Below, one piece after another: positions 1 through 7,227 of a stretch of 7,514 nucleotides of DNA. Origin of the DNA: an uncultured Rhizobiaceae group bacterium (GTDB taxonomy: Bacteria > Pseudomonadota > Alphaproteobacteria > Rhizobiales > Rhizobiaceae); contig CALFBU010000133.1 in assembly GCA_937951455.1 (NCBI GenBank), positions 1 to 7,514 of the forward strand. The letters are read 5' to 3'. Both the position numbers and the translations under genes were made by a program. The notes beneath the pieces were generated by a model. It saw only the letters and a program-made list of their open reading frames with translations. It ran no database searches and had not been told where the DNA came from. Numbering within the stretch: the stretch's first letter is position 1; the number at the start of each line of letters is the position of its first letter.

Positions 1-1715
1 TATTTGACCAAGAGCAACGCGAAAAAATAACCAAAACACAAGAGACTCAAGATCTCTATCAAGGCGTGCTTCCTGCAACGGTCGCTGGAGACCGCAAAAA
101 GCTGGAAGTCTTTTCGATTAAGGGCAAAGCTGGTTTTGCCGGCATTGCGCTGGATAAGAGTGATGTTGATGAAATTAGCAGGACGCTAAAGGAAACCAAC
201 GAGGGTCATTCGCGAATGCTTGACCAACTGGCGACCGCAGTTGCCATTTTTGATAAATCTCAAAAGCTGATTTTCCACAACAACGGTTTTCAACATCTTT
301 GGAAACTGGATTCAGCATTTCTTGAATCACAACCTTCCAATGCCGAACTTTTGGAGGCGATGCGTGAAGGAAAACTTTTACCTGATCAACCTGATTGGCG
401 AAAGTGGCGTGATAGTCAGCTTAGCGTTTATCAGGCGATAGAACCCAAGGAAGAATGGTGGCATCTGCTGGATGGACAAACCATTCGCGTCGTCTCCAAT
501 CCAAGAAACCAAGGCGGCTCAACGTGGGTGTTTGAAAATGTAACGGAACGCCTGGCACTGGAAAGCAATTATAATTCCTTGATGCAAGTTCAGGGTGAAA
601 CGCTGGATCACCTGACAGAAGCGGTCGCCGTGTTTGGTTCAAATGGTAAATTACGCTTATTTAACCCTACGCTTGAAGCCTTGTGGAACTCGACAGACCT
701 GGAAATTGATGAAGGGTTACACATCGTCAAAATCATCGAGGCCTGGACTGAAACCATTGCCAATCCTGATGATCTTCAAAAAATTCTTGGCAAGGTTACG
801 GGGCTTGACGATGAACGCTCTGATCTGGAAGGCCGGCTGGAGCTTCGCAATGGCTCAACCTACGAATACAGATTGGTGCCGCTGCCTGATGGACAATCCA
901 TGTTGACGCTTTCAGACATCACGGCAAATGTGAACTTTGAAAAAGCACTGCAGGAACGTGCAGAGGCGCTGGAAGCTTCCGATTTGTTGAAGAGTAAATT
1001 CATTCAGCACGTCTCTTATGAGTTGCGCGCGCCACTTACCAACATTGCAGGTTTTGGCGAAATGCTTGCCACGCCTGAAATCGGTTCCATGAATGAAAAA
1101 CAGGTCGAGTATCTTTCCCACATCAACTCATCTGCGGATGAATTGCGGGCCATGGTGGATGATATCCTCGATTTGGCCTCCATCGATGCTGGCTCCATGA
1201 CGCTGGAGCTTGCTGAATTGAACCTGAAAACACTAATAGATGATATTTCCTCTGGCTTTGAACCTGTATTTGCTCAAAAAAGCCTGCAAATGAAAACTGA
1301 GATATCAGACAAGGATGCAACAATTATCGCCGATCATTCACGTATGAACCAGGTTTTGACAAATCTGATATCCAATGCGGTCAACTTCTCTCCTGACGGC
1401 GGCACAATTACAATCTCGGCACAGACCCATGATGATTTCCATGAAATCAAAGTGATTGATCAAGGGCCAGGCATATCTGAAGACTTGAAAGATATCATTT
1501 TTGATCGGTTTGAAACGCAAGCTCATGATGGTGCTAGAAAAGGAACAGGGCTTGGATTGTCTATCGTGCGTGGCTTTATTGAAATGCATAGCGGCAGCGT
1601 GAAAGTTGAGAATGCAAGCCCGAACGGCGCATGTTTCATTTGTCGTATTCCGTTAGAGCCTGAAATCAAACTAGCCCCATACAGCCCTGACAGTTCAATT
1701 ACAGCAGCAGCCTGA
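1..1715 (+). CDS. divL: DivL-like PAS-domain pseudo-histidine kinase, 5' end missing
   Basis: Partial gene: the frame is open from base 3, so the start lies to the left; the GTG at 66 is internal. Visible order: the tail of one PAS-like domain (to about 170), a PAS domain (about 210-560), a second PAS domain (about 585-950), a helical linker, a DHp dimerisation domain (about 990-1200) and a HATPase_c domain (about 1330-1650). The H-box reads HVSYELRAPL, with Tyr (codon 1017-1019) where histidine kinases carry the phosphorylated His. This Tyr is the hallmark of Caulobacter DivL. ATP-binding motifs look intact: N-box Asn at 1374, DQGPGI at 1458, F-box IFDRFE at about 1497, GTGLGL at 1542. In Caulobacter, DivL binds the response regulator DivK and controls the CckA kinase that feeds CtrA, so it acts in cell-cycle and polarity control. 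The function here is inferred from the Tyr H-box, the PAS layout and the neighbouring tsaE. A divergent ordinary PAS kinase is the alternative. Confidence 0.88.
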   Translation, partial: FDQEQREKITKTQETQDLYQGVLPATVAGDRKKLEVFSIKGKAGFAGIALDKSDVDEISRTLKETNEGHSRMLDQLATAVAIFDKSQKLIFHNNGFQHLWKLDSAFLESQPSNAELLEAMREGKLLPDQPDWRKWRDSQLSVYQAIEPKEEWWHLLDGQTIRVVSNPRNQGGSTWVFENVTERLALESNYNSLMQVQGETLDHLTEAVAVFGSNGKLRLFNPTLEALWNSTDLEIDEGLHIVKIIEAWTETIANPDDLQKILGKVTGLDDERSDLEGRLELRNGSTYEYRLVPLPDGQSMLTLSDITANVNFEKALQERAEALEASDLLKSKFIQHVSYELRAPLTNIAGFGEMLATPEIGSMNEKQVEYLSHINSSADELRAMVDDILDLASIDAGSMTLELAELNLKTLIDDISSGFEPVFAQKSLQMKTEISDKDATIIADHSRMNQVLTNLISNAVNFSPDGGTITISAQTHDDFHEIKVIDQGPGISEDLKDIIFDRFETQAHDGARKGTGLGLSIVRGFIEMHSGSVKVENASPNGACFICRIPLEPEIKLAPYSPDSSITAAA

Positions 1716-1719
1716 TCCT

Positions 1720-3213
1720 ATGGATGCTTTTGCACTTAAAACTGTTAGCGAAGCCGAAACAAACCAACTTGGCAAAGACATTGCCATGATACTTCAGCGC
1801 GGAGATTTTATTTGTTTGTCAGGGGATCTCGGTACAGGCAAAAGCGTGTTGGCGCGCGGTATTATCAGGCATCTGGCGCGTGATGAGGATTTTGAGGTGC
1901 CAAGCCCGACCTACACACTTTGCCAGTCTTATGACACCATACCTGCTGTATCTCATTTCGATTTATACCGAATTTCCGGCATGGATGAACTTGAAGAACT
2001 GGGTTGGGAAGACGCACTGGAAACCGGCTGCATTTTGATGGAATGGCATGAGCAGTGCTTTGATGAAATTCCAAAACAAGCAATTCACATAGAATTTGCA
2101 GAAACCAATGAAACTGAGCGCATGCTGAATTTTTCAGGCAATGCCCATTTGTTAAGCCGTATCAAACGAAGCTTGTTAATTCGAAAATTCCTCTCAGACG
2201 CAGACTATCGCAACATCATCCGATACCCTTTAATGGGGGATGCATCAGCACGCAGCTATGAGCTTATAAGCCATGATGATGAACAACTGCTTTTGATGAA
2301 TGCGCCAGCACTTCCTGATGGACCTCCGATCAAGGACGGAAAGCCCTACAGTAAAATCGCACACCTTGCAGAAGATGTGACCGCTTTTGTTGCCATTGAT
2401 GAATTAATCAGAGCCAAGGGGTTTGCTGCTCCTGAAATCAAGGCGCAAAATCTGGATGAAGGTTTGTTGCTGATCGAGCATTTTGGCGATGAAGGTATTA
2501 TTGATGAAAACAGGGTACCCATCGCTGAGCGCTATATGGCAGCGATTGAGTTTCTGGCGGCACTCCATGCCTGTGATTTTACAAACAAAGCCACACTTAA
2601 ATCAGGCGAGATTTATCAAATCCCATCCTATGATGAAAAGGCCATACTGATCGAAGTTGACTTGCTCCTTCAATGGTATGCACCCTCACAATCAGGTTCA
2701 AAAATTGATGAGGAAGATGCTTCCCAATTTGAAGCTCTTTGGCGCAGTTATGCTGAAAAAATCCAGACTTATGAAAAAACCCTGGTCATGCGGGATTATC
2801 ATTCGCCAAACATTTTATGGCGATCGCAAGAAACAGGTTCAGACCGAATTGGCGTGATTGATTTTCAGGATGCTGTAATGGGACCGACCGCTTATGACGT
2901 CGCTTCGCTTGCGCAAGATGCCCGTGTGGATGTCAGCCCAGAGCTGGAAACACAGCTTGTCAATCATTACATCAAATGCAGAATGGCGCAGGATAATGCC
3001 TTTGACGAAAATGTATTTCGCGAGAGCTACGCTATTATGGCTGCACAGCGTGCCACGAAAATTTTGGGTATTTTCATTCGCCTTAATGAACGTGATGGCA
3101 AGCCTGCATATTTGAAACATTTGCCGCGCATGCAAGACTACATACAAAGAAGCCTTCAGCACCCAATTCTGGAGCCTTATAAAACATGGTTAGAGACTGT
3201 AATAAAACTGTAA
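1720..3213 (+). CDS. tsaE: Bifunctional TsaE (t6A ATPase) / AmgK-like sugar phosphotransferase fusion
   Basis: Two domains in one 497-residue protein. Residues 1 to about 150 are TsaE, the ATPase that works with TsaB and TsaD to make threonylcarbamoyladenosine at tRNA position 37. Visible are Walker A GDLGTGKS (35-42), the SPTYTL segment, HFDLYR, and MEWHE with Glu108-Trp109 matching the key EW pair of E. coli YjeE/TsaE. Residues about 165-490 have the aminoglycoside-phosphotransferase fold: a nucleotide loop GDASARSY (173-180), the catalytic loop MRDYHSPNILW with Asp359 and Asn364, and a metal-binding IDFQDA with Asp381. This is the pattern of AmgK, which phosphorylates MurNAc or GlcNAc at C1 in Pseudomonas putida. 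Stand-alone TsaE is about 150 residues. The substrate of the kinase half is inferred, supported by the MurU-like gene next door. The ATG at 1720 is four bases after the divL stop and has no clear Shine-Dalgarno, suggesting translational coupling. Fusions of this kind are annotated in alphaproteobacteria. Confidence 0.92.
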   Translation: MDAFALKTVSEAETNQLGKDIAMILQRGDFICLSGDLGTGKSVLARGIIRHLARDEDFEVPSPTYTLCQSYDTIPAVSHFDLYRISGMDELEELGWEDALETGCILMEWHEQCFDEIPKQAIHIEFAETNETERMLNFSGNAHLLSRIKRSLLIRKFLSDADYRNIIRYPLMGDASARSYELISHDDEQLLLMNAPALPDGPPIKDGKPYSKIAHLAEDVTAFVAIDELIRAKGFAAPEIKAQNLDEGLLLIEHFGDEGIIDENRVPIAERYMAAIEFLAALHACDFTNKATLKSGEIYQIPSYDEKAILIEVDLLLQWYAPSQSGSKIDEEDASQFEALWRSYAEKIQTYEKTLVMRDYHSPNILWRSQETGSDRIGVIDFQDAVMGPTAYDVASLAQDARVDVSPELETQLVNHYIKCRMAQDNAFDENVFRESYAIMAAQRATKILGIFIRLNERDGKPAYLKHLPRMQDYIQRSLQHPILEPYKTWLETVIKL

Positions 3214-3289
3214 CAAAGAAACAGCATTAAGTGCGCATTGAAAAGATTTTAAAGTCGGAGAACATGGATGACCGACACAGGAGCAAAAG
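3214..3289 (+). other. 76-base spacer between tsaE fusion and nucleotidyltransferase gene
   Basis: This is the largest non-coding stretch in the window. It contains no GC-rich hairpin followed by a T-run, so no intrinsic terminator is visible. I found no convincing -35/-10 pair. It holds two Shine-Dalgarno-like sequences: GGAG at 3257-3260 ahead of ATGs at 3264 and 3268, and AGGAG at 3279-3283 ahead of the ATG at 3290. Read-through transcription from upstream is the simplest reading. Confidence 0.6.
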
Positions 3290-3318
3290 ATGCAAAAAAC
3301 AAATATAATTGCGCATAA
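3268..3318 (+). CDS. Possible 16-residue leader ORF overlapping the murU-like start
   Basis: ATG at 3268 follows GGAG (3257-3260) with a seven-base spacer and reads MTDTGAKDAKNKYNCA before a TAA at 3316-3318. It overlaps the first codons of the nucleotidyltransferase gene in another frame. It could be a translated leader affecting murU translation, a relic of an older N terminus, or chance. Nothing in the peptide is recognisable. Confidence 0.2.
   Translation: MTDTGAKDAKNKYNCA
3279..3283 (+). promoter_or_regulatory. Shine-Dalgarno for the nucleotidyltransferase gene
   Basis: AGGAG lies six bases before the ATG at 3290. It is the best ribosome-binding site in the window and fixes the 3290 start, which leaves a short 19-residue tail before the nucleotide-binding signature. 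Confidence 0.75.
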
Positions 3319-4045
3319 GTCACGCAACCAAGGGCCAGAAAAAGCGATGGTACTCGCCGCCGGGCTTGGTACAAGAATGCGCCCGATTACCGATAAAATA
3401 CCCAAACCGCTGGTTGAGGTTTATGGCAAAACCTTGCTCGATCATGGTCTGGATGCGCTGGTTCGCGCCGGCGTCAAGGAGGCAGTTATTAACGTCCACT
3501 ACCATGCGGATCAAATTGAAGCACATGTTCAACATCGCAGTGATCTGAAAATTACCATATCAGATGAACGTGAAGAACTCCTGGATTCTGGTGGCGGCAT
3601 TGCCAATGCCTTGCCGCTTTTGGGAGAGGAGCCTTTTTATCTGATCAACGCAGATTCGTTCTGGATTGAAGGCTACCGCCCGAACCTCAACAGAATGGCT
3701 GAAGTCTGGGAAAGCGATAAAATGGACATCATGCTTCTGCTTGCAGGCATGGCAAATGCGGTTGGCTTCGGCTCCAAGGGCGACTTCAGCATGGATCCGG
3801 ATGGAAGACTTGAACGACGTGGTGAAAAGAAAATAGCACCTTTTGCCTATGCAGGTGCTGCCATACTCAATCCTGCTGTTTTTAGGAATGCGCCCAAAGG
3901 TGCTTTTTCCCTGAACCAACAGTTTAACGAAGCGCTTGAACAAGAACGCCTCTTCGGGCTACGTCTTGAAGGTCTTTGGTTGCATGTGGGCACACCCGAT
4001 GCGATACGTGAAGCAGAAGACGCCATCGCAAGAAGTGCTGCCTGA
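3290..4045 (+). CDS. murU: MurU-like NDP-sugar pyrophosphorylase (nucleotidyltransferase)
   Basis: A 251-residue GT-A-fold nucleotidyltransferase (NTP_transferase family). The N-terminal signature MVLAAGLGTRMRPIT followed by IPKPL (residues 20-41, Lys39 in PKP) binds the nucleotide phosphates. DSGGGIANAL and INADSFW (Asp122, a predicted metal ligand) follow, then a C-terminal LWLHVGTPDAI (about 229-239). The family joins a sugar-1-phosphate to a nucleotide and releases pyrophosphate. MurU of Pseudomonas putida (about 223 residues) makes UDP-MurNAc from the AmgK product. The AmgK-like kinase encoded just upstream makes the same role likely here: kinase plus uridylyltransferase turning recovered MurNAc (or GlcNAc) into a UDP-sugar precursor of peptidoglycan in the cytoplasm. 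The sugar and nucleotide are not proven by sequence; mannose-1-phosphate guanylyltransferase or another sugar-1-phosphate nucleotidyltransferase are alternatives. It lacks the left-handed beta-helix acyltransferase domain of GlmU. The gene ends 26 bases before the proposed addB start. Confidence 0.85.
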   Translation: MQKTNIIAHKSRNQGPEKAMVLAAGLGTRMRPITDKIPKPLVEVYGKTLLDHGLDALVRAGVKEAVINVHYHADQIEAHVQHRSDLKITISDEREELLDSGGGIANALPLLGEEPFYLINADSFWIEGYRPNLNRMAEVWESDKMDIMLLLAGMANAVGFGSKGDFSMDPDGRLERRGEKKIAPFAYAGAAILNPAVFRNAPKGAFSLNQQFNEALEQERLFGLRLEGLWLHVGTPDAIREAEDAIARSAA

Positions 4046-4067
4046 AAAGTCATATAGGCACTTCAAC

Positions 4068-4072
4068 AGGAG
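4068..4072 (+). promoter_or_regulatory. Shine-Dalgarno-like AGGAG overlapping the proposed addB start
   Basis: AGGAG sits directly on the GTG at 4072 instead of 5-9 bases ahead of it. It would be correctly spaced for a start near 4078-4081, where the in-frame codons are AAG and ATT. Either initiation at 4072 is weak and coupled to murU termination (stop at 4043-4045), or a rare start codon is used. Confidence 0.4.
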
Positions 4073-7000
4073 TGCTGAAGATTACCGACGCTTCAAAAAC
4101 AGACAAAGCATCGCTGTCGAATATTTATTCGATCCCCTCTCATTGTGATTTTTTACAAGTGCTTGTTGAAAGCTTGCTTGATGGCAGTTTGATTGAAGGC
4201 TTCGAGCCTCTTAAAAATCCGTTGCTTTTGTCTACAGCAACCATCTTTGTACCAAACCGACGCGCCGCAAGGTCGATTGCCACCGCCTTCATGGGAGCGT
4301 TTGACGAGGAGGCTGTTTTGCTTCCCAACATCAAAACGCTGGGCGACGTGGGGGATGAAGATTTCGGAGTTTCGCCGGATGCCAGCCACTTTGGTCAACC
4401 AGGAGAAGAGATAAAGCCGCTGGAGCGAACGCTGCTACTTGCAAATCTGGTTCAGCGCTGGGTCGATGCGATGGAGGAGGAAACGCGCAGAATTTACCGT
4501 GATGAAGACATAATGATCCCGTCATCACGCGCGGATGCCATTTTGCTGGCGCAGGATTTGAGCATTTTGCTAAGTCAAATTACACAGGAAGAGATTGAAT
4601 GGTCCAACGTTCAAAACATTGTTCCTGAAAATCATGCCGAATGGTGGAAGCTTACCACAACTTTTCTCAATATTATCATGGAAGCATGGCCTGAGCATTT
4701 GCGCTCAAAGGGTCTGCTTGATCCTGCCGCACGTGCTGCAGAACTCTTGAAATTACGTACCGCGTTCTATGCAGCTGGCCGAAACAAAGGGCCCGTTATT
4801 GTTGCGGGTTCAACCGGTTCTGTTGCCTCTACACGCGGATTGCTCAATGCTGTAGCCAGCTTGAAAAATGGTGCGGTTATTTTACCAGGCGTCGACAAAA
4901 CCATTTCAGATTTGGAATGGGACGCGCTCTCAAAAGCGCAAGGGGAAGAGCAGGCAACCCTTGAAACCCACCCGCAATTTGGTCTGGCACAATTGCTTTA
5001 TGGCTTGGGCGTTGAACGTGAAAACGTAACAGAACTGGGCAAACATTCCGATATCGAAACCTATTGCCAAAAACTGCTTGGGTTGGCGATGGCACCCTCC
5101 AGCTTTACGGCGGAATGGCTCAGCGAAAGTACCAAGCTGAATGAACTAAAAACAACCGAGGCACTTTCCAAGGTTGCATTAATCGAAGCGGGTAACGAAC
5201 GTCAGGAAGCACTTTCCATCGCCATCGCCATGAGAGAAGTCTTGGTAGACGATACAAAGACTGCCGCACTCATTACACCTGACCGAAATCTTGCGCGTCG
5301 TGTCTCAATGGAATTACAACGCTTTAACATCAATGTGGACGATACAGGTGGTACGCCTTTAAAGAATTCGGATGCTGCACTTTTCTTAAGACAAATCTCA
5401 CAAATCTGCTTTCTGCCATTTCAAAACTCGTCCCTTGCATCCTTGTTAAAAAACCCGCTTTGCAACGCTGGCTATGACAGACATCGCGCAGAGACGCTTG
5501 CCCGCAACTTCGAACTCATCGCGCTGCGAGGTGTTATTAACAAACCACAACCTGGCAAGTTTGAAGCATTTCTTCAGCAGCGTATAGAGCAACTTGGTGA
5601 TGCAAAATATATCTCAACTCAGGTTAAGGCAATCATGGATGCCGGTTTTGAAGACCTCATCGAATATTGCCGCAGACTTGATGTTAGTCTCGCAGCCTTG
5701 GTTGAGCTTGGCTTAGAAACGCATGAAGCGTCGCTAGAAACATATTTCCTGAAACTGGCCAATGCGGCACAGGCTCTGTCGCTGGATGAAGAAGATCAGT
5801 CCGTAATTCTAGCCGGTGAGGGCTCAAGGGAATTGAAGCGTCTTTTTGAAGATATGCTTTCTTTGGACAAGGGGCTTTTCAAGCTGAAGCCCTACGATTT
5901 TCCATCGGTTCTCGACGCCATATTGAAAAGTATTGTGACTAGACCGCGCGGTAATACACACCCAAGATTGCATATCTACGGACCCCTGGAAGTTCGCCTG
6001 CTTGAACATGATCGCGTCATTCTGGCAGGCTTGAACGAAGGAACCTGGCCACAAACCATACGCAATGACGCATTTCTCAACCGCCTGATGCGGCAGGAAT
6101 TGGGGATGTCATCTCCTGAAAGACGTACCGGTCTCGCAGCGCATGACTTTCAGCAATTGATGGGCAAGGGTGAAGTTTTTCTTTCGCGTGCTTCAAGGGT
6201 TGATAAATCACCCACAGTAGCTTCTCGCTGGATACAACGGCTAACGGCCTTGATTGGTGAGAAACACACAAAAGCCCTTAAAGAGCGAGGACAGATATAT
6301 CTTAATTATGCCGAGGCTCTTGATAAGAGCGATGAACCCAGCAAACGCGTTGAGAGGCCTAACCCCAAACCTCCGATTGCAGAGCGTCCGACATCACTTG
6401 CAGTAACCGACATTGAAACCTGGATAAGGGACCCGTACGCGCTTTATGCAAAACGTATTTTGAAACTTGCACCCCTCGATCCCCTGGAACGGGATGCCGA
6501 TCCTTTGCTGAAAGGCACGCTCTATCACGCCATCATGCAGGACTATGTGGAAGCTATTGACGTTTCAATGCCAGCCCATGAACGACTTGCCTATTTAAAA
6601 GAACTTTCAAAAGAACATATCGAAGATGAAAACCTGCCACCGGATGTTTCAAACATCTGGCAGCTTCGGTTTGATGAAATTGCGGAAGCCTATATCAACT
6701 GGGAAGAAGCCTATCATCTGAAACAAAAAATCAGTAAAACACTGTGCGAAATTGATGGGTCGATCAGACTGGCTGACAATCAATTTCACTTACGCGCCCG
6801 CGCTGACCGCATTGATATAAACGACGATGGTTCTCTTCATATCATTGATTATAAAACCGGTAACGGGCCATCCATCAAACAGGCGCAAACACTCTCGCCG
6901 CAACTGGCACTGGAAGGACTGATTGCAAAACGCGCTGGTTTTAAAGAAGATGCTTCTGCTGGCATCCATGATTTATCCTACATGCGGCTGCGCAGAGGAA

Positions 7001-7227
7001 CTGAGTTCAAGGCGCAATCCATCGCCAACAAAGACCGAAGCCTTGATGACATCATCAACAATGCTGAGGCTGAACTTTTAAAGCTGATTGCAGGATACCA
7101 AAATCCGGATCAAGGGTATCTGTCGAGACGCGCACCCTTTAAGGACGGCGACATATCGGGTGACTACGATCACCTTGCCAGAACGCGCGAATGGTCATTC
7201 GGCGATGACGAAGGGGAGCAATCATGA
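4072..7227 (+). CDS. addB: AddB, nuclease/helicase-like subunit of AddAB (alphaproteobacterial type)
   Basis: A 1051-residue protein that pairs with AddA to resect double-strand breaks for RecA-dependent recombination. The N-terminal half is helicase-like but has no GKT Walker A; the corresponding region reads IFVPNRRAARSI. Family blocks visible are ALITPDRNLARR, VILAGLNEGTWPQ (Asn655, Trp659), ERRTGLAAHDF and PTVASRWIQRL. The C-terminal PD-(D/E)XK nuclease (about 780-1000) shows KGTLYHAIMQ (His819), ADRID (Asp912, Asp915), IDYKTG (Asp926, Lys928) and PQLALEG (Gln944), so all catalytic positions are present. No cysteine follows the catalytic motif, so the iron-sulfur cluster known in Bacillus AddB is absent. 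The start is uncertain: no ATG exists before residue 74, well inside the conserved region, so GTG at 4072 is the best choice, but AGGAG (4068-4072) overlaps that codon. The stop overlaps the addA start. Confidence 0.95.
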   Translation: MLKITDASKTDKASLSNIYSIPSHCDFLQVLVESLLDGSLIEGFEPLKNPLLLSTATIFVPNRRAARSIATAFMGAFDEEAVLLPNIKTLGDVGDEDFGVSPDASHFGQPGEEIKPLERTLLLANLVQRWVDAMEEETRRIYRDEDIMIPSSRADAILLAQDLSILLSQITQEEIEWSNVQNIVPENHAEWWKLTTTFLNIIMEAWPEHLRSKGLLDPAARAAELLKLRTAFYAAGRNKGPVIVAGSTGSVASTRGLLNAVASLKNGAVILPGVDKTISDLEWDALSKAQGEEQATLETHPQFGLAQLLYGLGVERENVTELGKHSDIETYCQKLLGLAMAPSSFTAEWLSESTKLNELKTTEALSKVALIEAGNERQEALSIAIAMREVLVDDTKTAALITPDRNLARRVSMELQRFNINVDDTGGTPLKNSDAALFLRQISQICFLPFQNSSLASLLKNPLCNAGYDRHRAETLARNFELIALRGVINKPQPGKFEAFLQQRIEQLGDAKYISTQVKAIMDAGFEDLIEYCRRLDVSLAALVELGLETHEASLETYFLKLANAAQALSLDEEDQSVILAGEGSRELKRLFEDMLSLDKGLFKLKPYDFPSVLDAILKSIVTRPRGNTHPRLHIYGPLEVRLLEHDRVILAGLNEGTWPQTIRNDAFLNRLMRQELGMSSPERRTGLAAHDFQQLMGKGEVFLSRASRVDKSPTVASRWIQRLTALIGEKHTKALKERGQIYLNYAEALDKSDEPSKRVERPNPKPPIAERPTSLAVTDIETWIRDPYALYAKRILKLAPLDPLERDADPLLKGTLYHAIMQDYVEAIDVSMPAHERLAYLKELSKEHIEDENLPPDVSNIWQLRFDEIAEAYINWEEAYHLKQKISKTLCEIDGSIRLADNQFHLRARADRIDINDDGSLHIIDYKTGNGPSIKQAQTLSPQLALEGLIAKRAGFKEDASAGIHDLSYMRLRRGTEFKAQSIANKDRSLDDIINNAEAELLKLIAGYQNPDQGYLSRRAPFKDGDISGDYDHLARTREWSFGDDEGEQS
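7213..7218 (+). promoter_or_regulatory. Shine-Dalgarno for addA inside the addB 3' end
   Basis: GGGGAG lies five bases before the ATG at 7224. It is within the last codons of addB and supports initiation of addA at the ATGA overlap. Confidence 0.75.

Noticed and set aside
66..1715. GTG at 66 as the true start of the PAS kinase gene
   Set aside because: The frame is open to base 3 and the upstream codons continue a PAS-like domain, so the gene is truncated by the window edge.
2839..3162. 107-codon open frame on the minus strand
   Set aside because: It is antisense to the kinase domain of the tsaE fusion, including the DFQDA motif, so it is a shadow.
3196..3213. Direct repeat ACTGTAA at 3196-3202 and 3207-3213
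   Set aside because: Seven bases only, within the last codons and stop of the tsaE fusion; easily chance.
3227..3252. Possible CtrA-binding site in the spacer before the MurU-like gene
   Set aside because: Two TTAA half-sites are present but 18 bases apart, not the seven bases of the TTAA-N7-TTAA consensus.
3238..3266. Possible promoter: TTGAAA at 3238-3243
   Set aside because: At 17-base spacing the -10 position reads AACATG, a poor match, and it would overlap the ATG at 3264.
3560..3943. 127-codon open frame on the minus strand
   Set aside because: It lies fully inside the MurU-like gene, antisense to well-conserved motifs, and resembles no protein I recognise.
3936..4148. 70-codon + strand frame bridging the murU-like gene and addB
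   Set aside because: It overlaps the conserved C-terminal VGTP motif of one gene and the start of the other, with no recognisable content.
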